Assembly: GCF_036421915.1 (NCBI RefSeq)
Contig: NZ_JAZGOM010000002.1
Source of the DNA: Georgenia_A wangjunii
Lineage (GTDB): Bacteria > Actinomycetota > Actinomycetes > Actinomycetales > Actinomycetaceae
Length of the DNA: 64,000 bases
Reading direction: 5' to 3' (one strand)
The notes beneath the pieces were generated by a model. It saw nothing but the letters and a program-made list of their open reading frames with translations. It ran no database searches and was not told where the DNA came from. The position numbers and the translations under genes are program-made. Shown piece after piece: positions 33,733 through 43,138 of the stretch. The stretch's first letter is position 1. Every line of letters starts with the position of its first letter.

Positions 33733-34437
33733 ATGCGAACGCTCGCGATCACCCAAAACATCACCCTCGACGGCTCCATCGAGATGCTCGGAGAGTGGTT
33801 CGACCCCCAGGCCCAAGGAGGTGCCGACAACACGGACCTGCTTGAGACGCTGCAACGAGAGGACCGCGAGTCCGACGGGTTTCTCGTCGGCCGCCAGACC
33901 TTCGAGGACCTGCGCGGTTACTGGCCTCAGCAAGCCGAGGACACCACCGGTATCACCGACCACCTCAACAAGGTCCAGAAGTACGTAGTCTCCTCCACAC
34001 TGACCGAGCCCGACTGGCGGAACACCACGATTTTGTCCGGCGACCCCATCGAGAAGGTCCGTGCGCTGAAGGAGGAGCCTGGTAGAGACATCGTGGTCAC
34101 TGGCAGCATCACGTTGTGCCACGCACTGATCGACGCTGGGCTGGTCGACCAGTACCGACTCTTCGTCTACCCCGTCGTGCAGGGCCGTGGCCGCCGGCTG
34201 TTCCCAGATGGCTTCGCGGTGCCGAAACTGAAGCTGCTCGACGCGAAAGCGTTCCGCTGCGCATCACGTACTCACGCTACGCCCCAGCCTGACCTCGCGT
34301 CTCACGGCGGATCCTTCATCAGGACGGAGGCAGGCAGCAGGCAGGAAGAGCAAGCGTCGGGTTGCGGTAACCCTGTGCGACACACCTATCGCCCAAAAGG
34401 TCTGGTCCCCGTCAGTCGGCTCGTGGCACGGCCCTGA
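33733..34437 (+). CDS. Dihydrofolate-reductase/RibD-C-like protein with a frameshifted C-terminus
   Basis: Residues 1-175 fit the RibD C-terminal/dihydrofolate-reductase-like family (MRTLAITQNITLDGSIEMLG, LVGRQTFEDLRGYWP, IVVTGSITLCHALIDAGLVD, YPVVQGRGRRLFPDG). The family normally ends soon after, with a final strand like ITYSRYAPA. That ending is present one frame over at 34260-34292 and stops there. A one-base indel near 34258 therefore adds about 50 meaningless residues and makes the gene run 26 bp into the convergent MerR gene. The enzyme may still fold. Confidence 0.8.
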   Translation: MRTLAITQNITLDGSIEMLGEWFDPQAQGGADNTDLLETLQREDRESDGFLVGRQTFEDLRGYWPQQAEDTTGITDHLNKVQKYVVSSTLTEPDWRNTTILSGDPIEKVRALKEEPGRDIVVTGSITLCHALIDAGLVDQYRLFVYPVVQGRGRRLFPDGFAVPKLKLLDAKAFRCASRTHATPQPDLASHGGSFIRTEAGSRQEEQASGCGNPVRHTYRPKGLVPVSRLVARP

Positions 34438-35209
34438 GGGGGGCCGCGAGGACTACGCCGCCTCCACGAGTAACGACCTGGCGGTAGACACCCGTCGTCT
34501 GTTGCCCGCTCTCTTCCAGGTGGGCGTCGAGCGCGATCCAAGCATCACCGATGTTGGACGGGGGCGTATCGAAGTGCACAGCAGCACCGCGGTCCGCCGC
34601 CGCCACGTCGATGACCTTGAGGCCAGGCACGTGGCCGTCGGCCGCTGGCGTACCCGCGGTCACCACGATGGTGTCGTCAGAGGTCCCGTCATAGGTGAGC
34701 ACGATGTCGATGTCGCCGGTTCCATGGCTGGCCAGGCGGCTGCGTAGTCGAGGGAGGAGATCGGCGATCGCATCACCGATCTCTGACTCGTCCCCAACCG
34801 AGGCCTGCAGGGATGCCAGCCGCAGGGCGGGCAGGGCGCCCAGCTCTAGGTTCTTCATGATCGTTCGGTGTCCTCTCTGGAAAGCGGTGAGGCGCCTACG
34901 CACCTCGCTGAGACGCACTGATGCTTCGGCGACCTCAGCCGCAAGCTCTCGTTCTCGAGCCAGTAGAAGCTCGACCAGCCGCTCATTCGAGAGTTGCCCA
35001 CTGAGAAGGTCACGGATCTCGTCGAGTCCGAAGCCCACTGCTCGCAGCGCGGCAATCGCGCGAACGCGACCGACCTGGCTTTGTGCGTACCTCCGGTAGC
35101 CGGTGAACTCGTCGACCGATGTCGGCACGAGCAGTCCGACGCCTTCCCAATGCCGCAGCATCCGCCGCGATACGGCGGTGAGATGCGCGACTTCTCCGAT
35201 GCTCAGCAT
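34412..35209 (-). CDS. MerR-family regulator with effector-binding domain
   Basis: A 265-residue protein. An N-terminal winged helix (MLSIGEVAHLTAVSRRMLRH, then YRRYAQSQVGRVRAIAALRA) precedes a coiled coil (ELAAEVAEASVRLSEVRRRL). A GyrI-like ligand domain occupies about residues 130-265 (ALRLASLQASVG). Such regulators sense small hydrophobic compounds. The gene stands convergent to the VOC/DHFR-like pair and may regulate it or a distant target. Confidence 0.9.
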   Translation of the reverse strand: MLSIGEVAHLTAVSRRMLRHWEGVGLLVPTSVDEFTGYRRYAQSQVGRVRAIAALRAVGFGLDEIRDLLSGQLSNERLVELLLARERELAAEVAEASVRLSEVRRRLTAFQRGHRTIMKNLELGALPALRLASLQASVGDESEIGDAIADLLPRLRSRLASHGTGDIDIVLTYDGTSDDTIVVTAGTPAADGHVPGLKVIDVAAADRGAAVHFDTPPSNIGDAWIALDAHLEESGQQTTGVYRQVVTRGGGVVLAAPLRAVPRAD

Positions 35210-35342
35210 GTCAACTCCATCTGAGCCCCTTCCACAGTGTGAAGGTCAACATGGCGACACGATCACCAGCGGACACTACGTGAAGGTCGACCGCAGCACG
35301 GTCCGTCGGTGGAGCAATTGACGCTCGCGAGGAACTGCGGAT

Positions 35343-35909
35343 TCAGCCCGCGCCGCTCGGCAACGTCAGTGCGCCGCCGTCCGATCCGACGATGACCGAC
35401 GCGGCCAATACCAAGCGCTGGCAGCCGGGATCCGGCCGGCGTAGCAAGACGCCCTGGGACACAGGACCGGGGAGCAAGGCCGCCCACGTGCCTCTGTGGC
35501 GGGAGCAGGGAGAGGCCTGCGGCCATGAGCCGCGAAGGTCCCGCAGCCGAACCCACACCGGACACGTTGGCCCTTGACCTTGCGGAAGGCCGCCGCAACG
35601 CTCGTATCGGTAGCGGGTGCTGGGGGCGAGCCGCTTGGCGTCATCCAGCGACTGAAGCCAGGCGTCGGCGAGCTCGACGAACAAGGAGTCCGCGGTGAGG
35701 TCCTCCTCACCGACGCCGGCCACCTCGTGGTCGGCGATCTTCTTCTTGAGCCGGCGCAGTGCCTCCGTCCTGGATCGGCCGACGGCCTTGATTTTCCGGG
35801 TGCGTCCGTTGGAGTCACGGAACCTGACGACGGCGATCTGCCGCCCGCCGTTCGTCTCCTCGTAGTACGGGTCGCCATGGGTGCCGATCGGGGTGCGCGG
35901 CCGGGCCAT
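35343..35909 (-). pseudogene. Truncated phage-type tyrosine integrase
   Basis: The first ~105 residues are a good integrase N-terminus: GGRQIAVVRFRDSNGRTRKI (AP2-like/arm-binding), EALRRLKKKIADHE, then LFVELADAWLQSLDDAKR and STRYRYER of the core-binding domain. After that the sequence is meaningless and the catalytic R-H-R-Y domain is absent. Base use and position, 6 bp after the excisionase-like gene and next to tRNA-Pro, indicate the remains of an integration module that can no longer excise. Confidence 0.82.
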
Positions 35910-35915
35910 CGTCAG

Positions 35916-36152
35916 TCACCCCTGCCCGCGTGGCGGCGCGACACCGGCCGACTCTTCGCGGCAATGCTCCAACCACGCCCGCACATCCTCGGCGGCGTAG
36001 CGCAGGTGATTGCCGATCTTGTAGGCCACCGGCCCCTGGCCCCTGGTGCGCCAGTCCTTGATCGTGTTGACCGGCACCCCGAGCAGCTCGGAGAGCGCGT
36101 CGATGGTCATCAGCGGCTCGAGCCCGCCGCCGGGCGTGGTGTGGATCGTCAT
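35916..36152 (-). CDS. Excisionase-like helix-turn-helix protein
   Basis: A 78-residue protein with the MerR/Xis-type winged helix MTIDALSELLGVPVNTIKDW, then RTRGQGPVAYKIGNHLRYAA and a terminal helix EDVRAWLEHCREE. Such DNA-bending proteins sit before integrase genes and control excision. An internal ATG at 36110 is an alternative start. It appears intact although its integrase is not. Confidence 0.82.
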   Translation of the reverse strand: MTIHTTPGGGLEPLMTIDALSELLGVPVNTIKDWRTRGQGPVAYKIGNHLRYAAEDVRAWLEHCREESAGVAPPRGQG

Positions 36153-36334
36153 GCACCTCAGGTGCGCGGTCCCGCCCATCTCACTCGGCCCTGCTCGGAC
36201 CAACTGTGCGCGCGGCGCGTGGACCTGGGGCCACTGCGGGCCTCGGGCGAGGGGTTTATGCCCCATAAATGCCCCATGACTCAAGACTGGCAACCTCTCG
36301 GTCACGGTCACCAGTCCTGCTCGGGACTCGCGTA

Positions 36335-36370
36335 TGGCCCCGGACCTGCACGTTCGCAGGTCCGAGGCCA
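36335..36370 (-). terminator. Hairpin just downstream of tRNA-Pro
   Basis: A 9-bp perfect stem CGGACCTGC (36341-36349) / GCAGGTCCG (36356-36364), extended by TGGCC/GGCCA across one mismatch, starts 11 bases after the tRNA 3' end. No U-tract follows, but stem strength and position fit a terminator or processing hairpin for the tRNA transcript. Confidence 0.6.
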
Positions 36371-36380
36371 TCTCACTCGG

Positions 36381-36454
<74 letters not shown>

Positions 36455-36894
36455 TTCGACCCGCTGAGCGGGCCGGGATGAGACTACCGCAGCCGAGGCC
36501 GTGGACCGAAACCGGCCCTCCACGGCGCGCGCGTCGACGCACCGGCCACTCAATCAGCACCGCCCACGGGACCAACCCGGCCGCCGTCGTGGTCCACCGC
36601 GATTCGGGGAGAATCAAGCGCCCAGGACCAGAGCCCGGCGGGTCCTCGGCCCTGATTATCGCCACCCCTCCACACTCCTCCGGTGTGATGAGCGCCACCA
36701 ACCACGCGGCGCGAACCGACGAGGGAAGGGCTACCCCGCGCTCTCCGAGGACGTCGCGTCCAAGTGGGGCGTGCGTGGCCACACGAGTCCATCGCCATCG
36801 ACCTCGTCCCCGGGAAACATCCGGGTCAGCTCCGCACCCGGACGACGACGACGCGGCGGGCACCCAGCGTGGCCCGCGTCCCGCCGTCGTCCCC
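36455..36894. other. Intergenic region upstream of tRNA-Pro
   Basis: About 440 bp without a supported gene. Short open frames (for example 36550-36798 on the minus strand) are Arg/Gly-rich shadows with no ribosome-binding site. The tRNA promoter should lie here, but no convincing -35/-10 pair was identified. Confidence 0.4.
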
Positions 36895-37305
36895 TCAGGC
36901 GCGCGGCACAGGCGGCGGCAGCGGCTGGACGAGCTGGAGGAGGTTTCCGACCGTGTCGTCGATGACGGCCATGATGATCGGCCCGTACTCGACGGGCTCC
37001 TGGACGAACCGCACGCCGAGCGCGGAGAGCCGCTCGAACTCGGCAGCGAGGTCGTCCACGGAGAAGACGATCGCGGGAAGCCCCGCCTTCCGCAGCGACG
37101 ACGTGTACGTCTTCGCGATCTCGCTGTCCCCCGGCTCGAGGAGGAGCTCGACGTCGGGCTGCGCACCCGCGGCGCCGACCGTGAGCCAGACCGCGTCACC
37201 GATGGGGACGTCCACGCGCGTCTCGAAGCCGAGGACGTCGGTGTAGAAGGCCTGGGCCTTGCGCTGGTCGTCGACGAAGACGCTCGTCGTGGCGATCTTG
37301 ATCAT
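36895..37305 (-). CDS. VOC-family (glyoxalase-like) protein
   Basis: A 136-residue protein of the glyoxalase/bleomycin-resistance fold (MIKIATTSVFVDDQRKAQAF, YTDVLGFETR, VWLTVG, VELLLEPG, IVFSVDDLAAEFERLSALGV and a final GNLLQLVQP strand). Metal-binding positions of true glyoxalase I are not all obvious. ATG at 37305 with GGGAGG upstream. Single gene; substrate unknown. Confidence 0.88.
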   Translation of the reverse strand: MIKIATTSVFVDDQRKAQAFYTDVLGFETRVDVPIGDAVWLTVGAAGAQPDVELLLEPGDSEIAKTYTSSLRKAGLPAIVFSVDDLAAEFERLSALGVRFVQEPVEYGPIIMAVIDDTVGNLLQLVQPLPPPVPRA

Positions 37306-37427
37306 GGGGCCCTCCCGGGGCGACTCGGCAGCTCGGCCCGACCGTACCGACAGTCACGCCGCCCGGCCACAGCGCCTACGTCGCGACGTCGCCGCCGATG
37401 ATGCCGCGCCACGCGCCAAAGCCACGG

Positions 37428-38501
37428 CTAGTGAGCCGCCCCCTCGTGCAGCTGCTCCAGGCGCACCCTCTCCGCAGCGACGATCCCGAGCGCCACCAGC
37501 GCCACGGCCATCCCGGCGCTGGCCGGCCACGGATCGATCCGGAACAGGGCCACCAGCGTGATGAGCAGGTTGACGAGCAGCGCCCGGCGCAGCCACTGGA
37601 ACGCGTGGTACCGGTTCCGGTTGAGCAGCACCACGCCCCGGAGCGCGACGATCACCATGACGACCAACGACGCCAGAGCCACGACCGCCGCCCAGCGGGG
37701 TGCGTCGCCTGCCTCCTCCCCCACCTCGGCCAGGCCGACGACGCCTGCCCCGCCCACGACGAGGACACCGATGAGCACGGTGGTCAGCGCCGTCGTCCAT
37801 CCGCCGCGGACGACGCCCCGAAGCACCTCGCGGCCCCTGCGGGTCAGCACCTCCAGCGGGTCCCGCAGCTCCGAGTGGTCCTCGGGCACGACGCCGAGCA
37901 GCGCCTTCACCTCAGCCGCTCCGGGCGCGTCCTGTCCTTGCGCAAGCAGCTCCTCCGCGATCGCGCGGCGCTGCGGGCTGAGCCCACCGGCCACCCCGGC
38001 GACGGCATGGTCGGCCGCCGCGGCGAGCGCCTCGCTGGGGTTGCGCTCGCGCCGGCCGTGGAGGGCGTCGGCACCGATCATGACGAGCACGACGGTGACG
38101 TACATGATCATCGGTGCCGGCCGGAAGAAGTAGTCGTTGTCCTGGGTGAGGAACTTGCCCACCTCGTCGATGAACAGCCCGAAACCCACCCCTCCGACGA
38201 ACGCGGCCGGCGGGCGGATGACCGGGCCCGCGAAGGACAGCAGGAGCACCATGGCGACGGCCATGAGCAGCCCGCCCCAGAGCACGTGCGCGACGTGCAG
38301 CGTCTCCCCGCCCACCTGCGGGAAGCCGGTCAGTTGGAGGTAGCCACGGGTGACGACGATGGTCACCACGGTCGTCAGTGCGAACCCGAGCACGTGCTCG
38401 CTGCCACGCGGGTCGCGGGGCAGTCCCCAGCGCAGGAGCACGTGCGGGCGGTCGGCGCGCGGCGTGGCGGCGTCGGCGTCGGGCGTGGCGCTCGTGGTCA
38501 T
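37428..38501 (-). CDS. Polytopic membrane protein of unknown function
   Basis: A 357-residue protein with about eight hydrophobic helices in two groups of four (residues about 40-150 and 245-345). They are separated by a soluble helical segment (SPQRRAIAEELLAQGQDAPG, then DPLEVLTRRGREVLRG). The GFGLFIDEVGKFLTQDNDYF motif in the first group is distinctive and recurs in uncharacterised actinobacterial membrane proteins. The ATG at 38501 follows GGGGAGGG; an upstream open stretch to 38528 lacks a ribosome-binding site. Confidence 0.75.
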   Translation of the reverse strand: MTTSATPDADAATPRADRPHVLLRWGLPRDPRGSEHVLGFALTTVVTIVVTRGYLQLTGFPQVGGETLHVAHVLWGGLLMAVAMVLLLSFAGPVIRPPAAFVGGVGFGLFIDEVGKFLTQDNDYFFRPAPMIMYVTVVLVMIGADALHGRRERNPSEALAAAADHAVAGVAGGLSPQRRAIAEELLAQGQDAPGAAEVKALLGVVPEDHSELRDPLEVLTRRGREVLRGVVRGGWTTALTTVLIGVLVVGGAGVVGLAEVGEEAGDAPRWAAVVALASLVVMVIVALRGVVLLNRNRYHAFQWLRRALLVNLLITLVALFRIDPWPASAGMAVALVALGIVAAERVRLEQLHEGAAH

Positions 38502-38647
38502 CTGTCCCTCCCCGGGCGACGGCGGCATCGGTCAGACCGTACCGACGGCCCCCCGCGCGCGCCCATGGCTGAGCGTGCGGCCGGCACGCACGCCGGGGCG
38601 AGCACGATGTCGTCGTGCGAACGACACGCCGTCAACACCCCTTGTGT

Positions 38648-38669
38648 TCGAACCCCCGTTCGATAGAAT
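38648..38669 (+). promoter_or_regulatory. LexA/SOS box overlapping the HNH gene promoter
   Basis: TCGAAC-CCCC-GTTCGA (38648-38663) is an exact match to the actinobacterial SOS-box form TCGAAC-N4-GTTCGA. It is followed directly by TAGAAT (38664-38669), a good -10 element, 40 bp before the HNH-endonuclease start. LexA bound here would block the promoter, so the gene should be DNA-damage inducible. Confidence 0.85.
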
Positions 38670-38708
38670 GAACGGCAGGAGACCTCGACAGGCTGGGAGG
38701 TGATCGGG

Positions 38709-40334
38709 ATGGCCTGCACCACCTCGCGCGTGCGCCATCCCGGGGCCCGCCGGATGCCGCGCACGGTCTCCGGCCGTCTGGACCTGGAGCTTCGTCGTCA
38801 CACAGCGGCGGCCCCGTCCTCGGGTGCCGGCCACCGCAAGTCCCGTGCAACGAGGCCTCCGACCGCCACCGAGCTCGCCGCGCAGGTGACCGACGGGCTG
38901 CAGAAGCTCGCCGAGCTCGACTTCCACGACCTGTCCGGCTCCGAGGCGATCCAGGTCCTCGACGCACTCGAGACGGTCGCGCGGCGGGCGGCGGGAATCC
39001 GTGCCGCGGTCCTCCCGGTCATCGAGCAGGACGGTCTCTGGGCCACCAGCGGCGCGGCCACCCTCGCCGCGTGGCTCCGGAACCGGACCCTCGTGTCCAA
39101 CGGTGTCGCGCACCAGCAGGTGCGCGACGCGCGAGCCCTGCGTGACCACCTGCCGGCGACCCGGGCCGCACTCCACGACGCGCACATCACCGCCGAGCAC
39201 GTCACCGCCCTGGCACGCTGGACAAGCCGCACCGAGAAGACCCGTGCCGCGCTGCTGGACGAGCGGGTCGGCGAGGACTTCCTCCTCACGCAGGCCAAGA
39301 TCTACGACGCGAGCGCGTTCAACCGGATCGTGCGCCACTGGGCGGAGGCGGCAGACCCCGAGGCCGCTGACCGCGCGTGGCGTGACGAGGGAGCCAAGGA
39401 GGAGCTCTCCATCGCCTCCACGACCGGCGGGCACCACGTCCACGGGTGGCTCGACGACGCGAACGGGGACGTCGTCGACGTCGCCCTGCGCGCCTTCGCC
39501 CCGCCGCGCACGAAGGACGACGAGCGCACCGCCGCTCAGCGCCGCGCGGCGGCCCTCGTCGCCATCGCACGGATGGCGCTCGACTCGGGCACGGCCCAGC
39601 GGGGCGCCCGGATCCGGCCACACCTCAACGTGACCGTCCCGTTCGAGACGCTCAACGCCCTCGTCGCGGCGAGCGCGCCGGCGGTCCCCGCAGCCTTCGG
39701 TGGGCAGGCAGCCGACGACGGCGCATGCCTGGGCGTCGTACCTCTGCTTCCGGTGGACGGCACCGACGCCGACGTGTGGGCGCGGCAGTGGCGTCCCGGC
39801 GACGACCACACGATCTCCACCGCCATCGACTACGACGCCCTGACGGGGCTCCCGCCAGCCACGCTCGAGGACAACACGCCCATCGCTCCGGGCCTCCTCG
39901 CCCGGCTCGCGTGCGAGAGCCAGCTTGCCCGCGTCATCTTCGGCGCAGAGTCGACGATCCTCGACGCCGGCCGCGAGAAGCGCATCTTCCCGGCGCACCA
40001 GGCGCGCGCCATCATCGCCCGCGACCGCCACTGCCAGTACCCCGGCTGCACGTCACTGCCGGCGCACGGCGAGATCCACCACTCGCTGTGGTGGTACAAG
40101 CACGGCGGCGAGACCAAGGTCGACCAGGGCATCCTGCTGTGCTGGCAGCACCACGACATCGTGCACGCACGTGAGATCACCATCCACCGCCGCAGCGGTG
40201 CCTGGCTGTTCACCGACCGCAACGGGCAGCTCATCACCGCACCGACGATGGACTTCCCCGCACTGCAGGACCGAGATCCCGCCGGAGCGATGGCTGGCGC
40301 CACCGGTCCACCGGATCCCGTGCCCCGGATGTGA
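38709..40334 (+). CDS. DUF222 / HNH-endonuclease protein
   Basis: A 541-residue protein. A DUF222 region lies at about residues 60-330 (LQKLAELDFHDLSGSEAIQV, LAAWLRNRTLVSNGVAHQQV). A C-terminal HNH nuclease motif follows at about residues 435-485: DRHCQYPGCTSLPAHGEIHH, WWYKHGGETKVDQGILLCW, QHHDIVH, with the expected Cys pairs and His residues. These genes occur in many copies in actinobacteria and are thought to be selfish or damage-linked. The start is ATG 38709, eight bases after GGGAGG (GTG 38700 overlaps that site). The stop lies in the first copy of a 48-bp tandem repeat. Confidence 0.9.
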   Translation: MACTTSRVRHPGARRMPRTVSGRLDLELRRHTAAAPSSGAGHRKSRATRPPTATELAAQVTDGLQKLAELDFHDLSGSEAIQVLDALETVARRAAGIRAAVLPVIEQDGLWATSGAATLAAWLRNRTLVSNGVAHQQVRDARALRDHLPATRAALHDAHITAEHVTALARWTSRTEKTRAALLDERVGEDFLLTQAKIYDASAFNRIVRHWAEAADPEAADRAWRDEGAKEELSIASTTGGHHVHGWLDDANGDVVDVALRAFAPPRTKDDERTAAQRRAAALVAIARMALDSGTAQRGARIRPHLNVTVPFETLNALVAASAPAVPAAFGGQAADDGACLGVVPLLPVDGTDADVWARQWRPGDDHTISTAIDYDALTGLPPATLEDNTPIAPGLLARLACESQLARVIFGAESTILDAGREKRIFPAHQARAIIARDRHCQYPGCTSLPAHGEIHHSLWWYKHGGETKVDQGILLCWQHHDIVHAREITIHRRSGAWLFTDRNGQLITAPTMDFPALQDRDPAGAMAGATGPPDPVPRM

Positions 40335-40411
40335 GCGGGGCGAGCCTGCCCTCCCCTGCCACGTCCCGTGCCCCGGATGTGAGCGGGGCGAGCCTGCCCT
40401 CGCCTGCCACG
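40316..40411. repeat. 48-bp tandem repeat covering the end of the HNH gene
   Basis: Copy 1 (40316-40363) and copy 2 (40364-40411) differ at a single base. Each begins TCCCGTGCCCCGGATGTGAG and ends CCTGCCACG. The HNH stop codon is in copy 1, so copy 2 is a duplicated gene 3' end lying between the convergent HNH and der genes. Confidence 0.9.
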
Positions 40412-40451
40412 GGTGTGGTCGAGCGGCCCGCCCGCCCAGGCCCCGCCGTCG

Positions 40452-41996
40452 TCAGCGGCGGCGCTTCTCCCGCACGCGCACGCTGATCTCGATCGGGGTG
40501 CCGACGAAGCCGAACTCCTCGCGCAGCCGGCGCTCGATGAAGCGCCGGTAGCCCGCCTCGATGAAGCCGGTGGCGAAGAGGACGAACCGCGGCGGGCGGC
40601 TGTCCGCCTGCGTGCCGAAGAGGATGCGGGGCTGCTTGCCGCCGCGCACCGGGTGCGGGTTCGCCGCGGTGAGCTCGCCGAGGAAGGAGTTGAGCCGGCC
40701 CGTGGAGATGCGGGTGTCCCAGCCCTCGAGCGCGGTGTCGATCCCGCGCACGAGCCGGTCGACGTGCCACTTCGTCTTCGCCGAGACGTTGACGCGCGGC
40801 GCCCACTGGATCTGGACGAGGTCCTGCTCGATCTCGCGCTCGAGGAAGTGGCGGCGGTCCTCGTCCATGAGGTCCCACTTGTTGTAGGCGACGACAACCG
40901 CGCGCCCGGAGTCGATGGCCTGCTGGATGACGCGGGTGTCCTGCTCCGTCATCGGCACGGACGCGTCGACGAGGACGACGGCGACCTCCGCCTTCTCCAG
41001 CGCGGCCTGGGTCCGCAGCGACGCGTAGAAGTCCGCACCGCTCGTCTGGTGCACGCGGCGCCGGATGCCGGCGGTGTCGACGAACCACCAGGGGCGCCCG
41101 CCGAGCATGATCAACTCGTCGACCGGGTCGCGCGTCGTGCCCGCGACCTCGTCGACGACGACGCGCTCGGTGCCCGCGAGGGCGTTGAGCAGGCTCGACT
41201 TGCCGACGTTCGGCCGACCGATGAGCGCGACGCGGCGCGGCCCGCCCTCAGGCATGGGGTTGGCGACGGCGGAGACCTCGGGCAGCACGGCGAGCGCGGC
41301 GTCGAGGACGTCGCCCGACCCGCGACCGTGCAGCGCGGAGACGGGGTACGGCTCCCCCAGCCCGAGGGACCACAGCGACGAGGCGTCTGCCTCCTGGTTG
41401 CGGCCGTCGACCTTGTTCGCGACGAGGATGACGGGCTTGCCGGAGCGGCGCAGGAGCTTGACGACCTGCTCGTCGGTCGCCGTCGGGCCCACCGTGGCGT
41501 CGACGATGAACATGACGGCGTCGGCCATCTCGATGGCCATCTCGGCCTGCTCGGCGACGCGCGCGTTGATGCCGGCGGCGTCGTGCTCCCAGCCGCCCGT
41601 GTCGACGACCATGAAGCGGCGACCGGCCCAGTCCGCGGGGTAGCTCACGCGGTCGCGGGTGACGCCCGGGACGTCCTGGACGACGGCCTCGCGGCGGCCG
41701 AGCACGCGGTTGACGAACGTCGACTTGCCCACGTTCGGACGCCCGACGATCGCGAGGACGGGCAGCGGCCCCTCCTCGCGGGCGCGTGGGGCGCCGTCGT
41801 CGAGACCGTCGAGGAGCGCGGCGTCCTCCTCGTCGAGGACGTAGTCGGACAGGCCGGCACGCAGGGCGGCGGCGCGCTGCTCGGCGTCGGCCTCGCTCTC
41901 CTCGACCGGGCCGTCGGGACGGTCCGTCGGGTCGGCGCCGACCGGGAGGTCGGCGGTGGGCTCGGCGTCGCGCGCGGGGAACTCAGAATCACTCAC
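40452..41996 (-). CDS. der: Ribosome-assembly GTPase Der (EngA)
   Basis: A 514-residue protein with two tandem GTPase domains: AIVGRPNVGKSTFVNRV near residue 80 with VVDTGGW and NKVD, then LIGRPNVGKSSLLNAL near residue 260 with FVDTAGIRRR and NKWD. A C-terminal KH-like domain (NPHPVRGGKQPRILFGTQAD) follows. An acidic ~75-residue N-terminal extension precedes the first domain, as usual in actinobacterial Der. It acts in 50S subunit maturation. GTG start at 41996. Normally it follows cmk/plsC directly; here two plus-strand genes separate them. Confidence 0.96.
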   Translation of the reverse strand: MSDSEFPARDAEPTADLPVGADPTDRPDGPVEESEADAEQRAAALRAGLSDYVLDEEDAALLDGLDDGAPRAREEGPLPVLAIVGRPNVGKSTFVNRVLGRREAVVQDVPGVTRDRVSYPADWAGRRFMVVDTGGWEHDAAGINARVAEQAEMAIEMADAVMFIVDATVGPTATDEQVVKLLRRSGKPVILVANKVDGRNQEADASSLWSLGLGEPYPVSALHGRGSGDVLDAALAVLPEVSAVANPMPEGGPRRVALIGRPNVGKSSLLNALAGTERVVVDEVAGTTRDPVDELIMLGGRPWWFVDTAGIRRRVHQTSGADFYASLRTQAALEKAEVAVVLVDASVPMTEQDTRVIQQAIDSGRAVVVAYNKWDLMDEDRRHFLEREIEQDLVQIQWAPRVNVSAKTKWHVDRLVRGIDTALEGWDTRISTGRLNSFLGELTAANPHPVRGGKQPRILFGTQADSRPPRFVLFATGFIEAGYRRFIERRLREEFGFVGTPIEISVRVREKRRR

Positions 41997-42101
41997 GAAC
42001 CCATTGTCCCGTGCGAACGAGGTCCCTGGCGACCGAACACCCCAAACGGGTGTAGAGAAGGGCCGCGGGAACACATCGCAGCGGCGCGGGTTGAACCGAG
42101 G

Positions 42102-43124
42102 ATGACGGACTACGGCCACGACCTTCTCTTCGGGTCGTTCATCACTCCGACCAACGCCAACCCCCAGCAGGTCGTCGCGCTCGCCCAGCACAGCGAGCGC
42201 GTTGGCCTCGACCTCGTGACGTTCCAGGACCACCCCTACCAGCCCGGGTTCCTCGACACGTGGACGCTGCTCAGCTACGTCGCGGCCCGCACGGAACGGG
42301 TCCATCTCGCGGGAAACGTCCTCAACGTGCCGCTGCGCCCGCCGGCTGTCCTCGCCCGCGCCGCCGCGAGCCTCGACCTCCTCTCGGGCGGGCGCGTCGA
42401 GCTTGGGCTCGGCGCCGGCGGCTTCTGGGACGCCATCGTGTCCATGGGTGCACAGCGGCTCACGCCGGGTGAGAGCGTCGACGCCCTGAGCGAGGCCATC
42501 GACGTCATCCGCGGGATCTGGGACGTCTCCGACCGCTCCCGCCTCGTCGCGGGTGGTGAGTATCACCACGTCGACGGCGCGAAGCGCGGCCCCGCACCGG
42601 CCCACGACATCGGCATCTGGCTCGGCGCCTACAAGCCGCGCATGCTGCGCCTCACCGGGCGCAAGGCCGACGGCTGGCTGCCCTCGCTCGCCTACATGAC
42701 GAGCCTGCAGCAGCTTGCCGACGCCAACGCGATCATCGACGAGGCCGCCGCGGGCGCAGGCCGGGACCCACGGGCCGTGCGGCGCCTGCTCAACATCGGC
42801 GGGCAGCTCACCGCCGCGACGAGCGACCGGCTGCTCGTCGGCCCACCCCGGCAGTGGGTCGAGCAGCTCGCCGTGCTCACCCTCGAGCACGGGTTCAGCG
42901 GCTACATCCTCTCCGGCGACGACCCGACGGCCCTCGCCACCTTCGGCCAGGAGATCGCCCCGGCGCTGCGCGCGGTCGTCGCGGCCGAGCGGGGGACGTC
43001 CTCGGCCGACGGCGCCGACGGCTCGGTCCCTGCCTCCCAGCTCGACGGCGCCGCGACCACCGCCCCCGCCGACAGCGACGTGCCCATCTCCACCGCCACG
43101 CCGGCCGCCCCGGCCAACCGCTGA
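42102..43124 (+). CDS. Luciferase-like (LLM class) flavin-dependent oxidoreductase
   Basis: A 340-residue protein of the bacterial-luciferase fold: LLFGSFITPTN, HSERVGLDLVTFQDHPYQPG, LDTWTLLSYVAARTERVHLA, LARAAASLDLLSGGRVELGL and GAGGFWDAI. It uses reduced flavin, F420 or FMN, to oxidise an unknown substrate. The last ~45 residues are a Ser/Ala/Pro-rich tail. ATG at 42102 after a GAGG-containing leader. A second, closely similar luciferase-like domain starts 14 bp after its stop, so the pair arose by tandem duplication. Confidence 0.9.
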   Translation: MTDYGHDLLFGSFITPTNANPQQVVALAQHSERVGLDLVTFQDHPYQPGFLDTWTLLSYVAARTERVHLAGNVLNVPLRPPAVLARAAASLDLLSGGRVELGLGAGGFWDAIVSMGAQRLTPGESVDALSEAIDVIRGIWDVSDRSRLVAGGEYHHVDGAKRGPAPAHDIGIWLGAYKPRMLRLTGRKADGWLPSLAYMTSLQQLADANAIIDEAAAGAGRDPRAVRRLLNIGGQLTAATSDRLLVGPPRQWVEQLAVLTLEHGFSGYILSGDDPTALATFGQEIAPALRAVVAAERGTSSADGADGSVPASQLDGAATTAPADSDVPISTATPAAPANR

Positions 43125-43138
43125 TCGGCGCGCGCCCC

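Noticed and set aside
36550..36798. 82-codon minus frame upstream of tRNA-Pro
   Set aside because: Arg/Gly-rich with no start signal or conserved feature.
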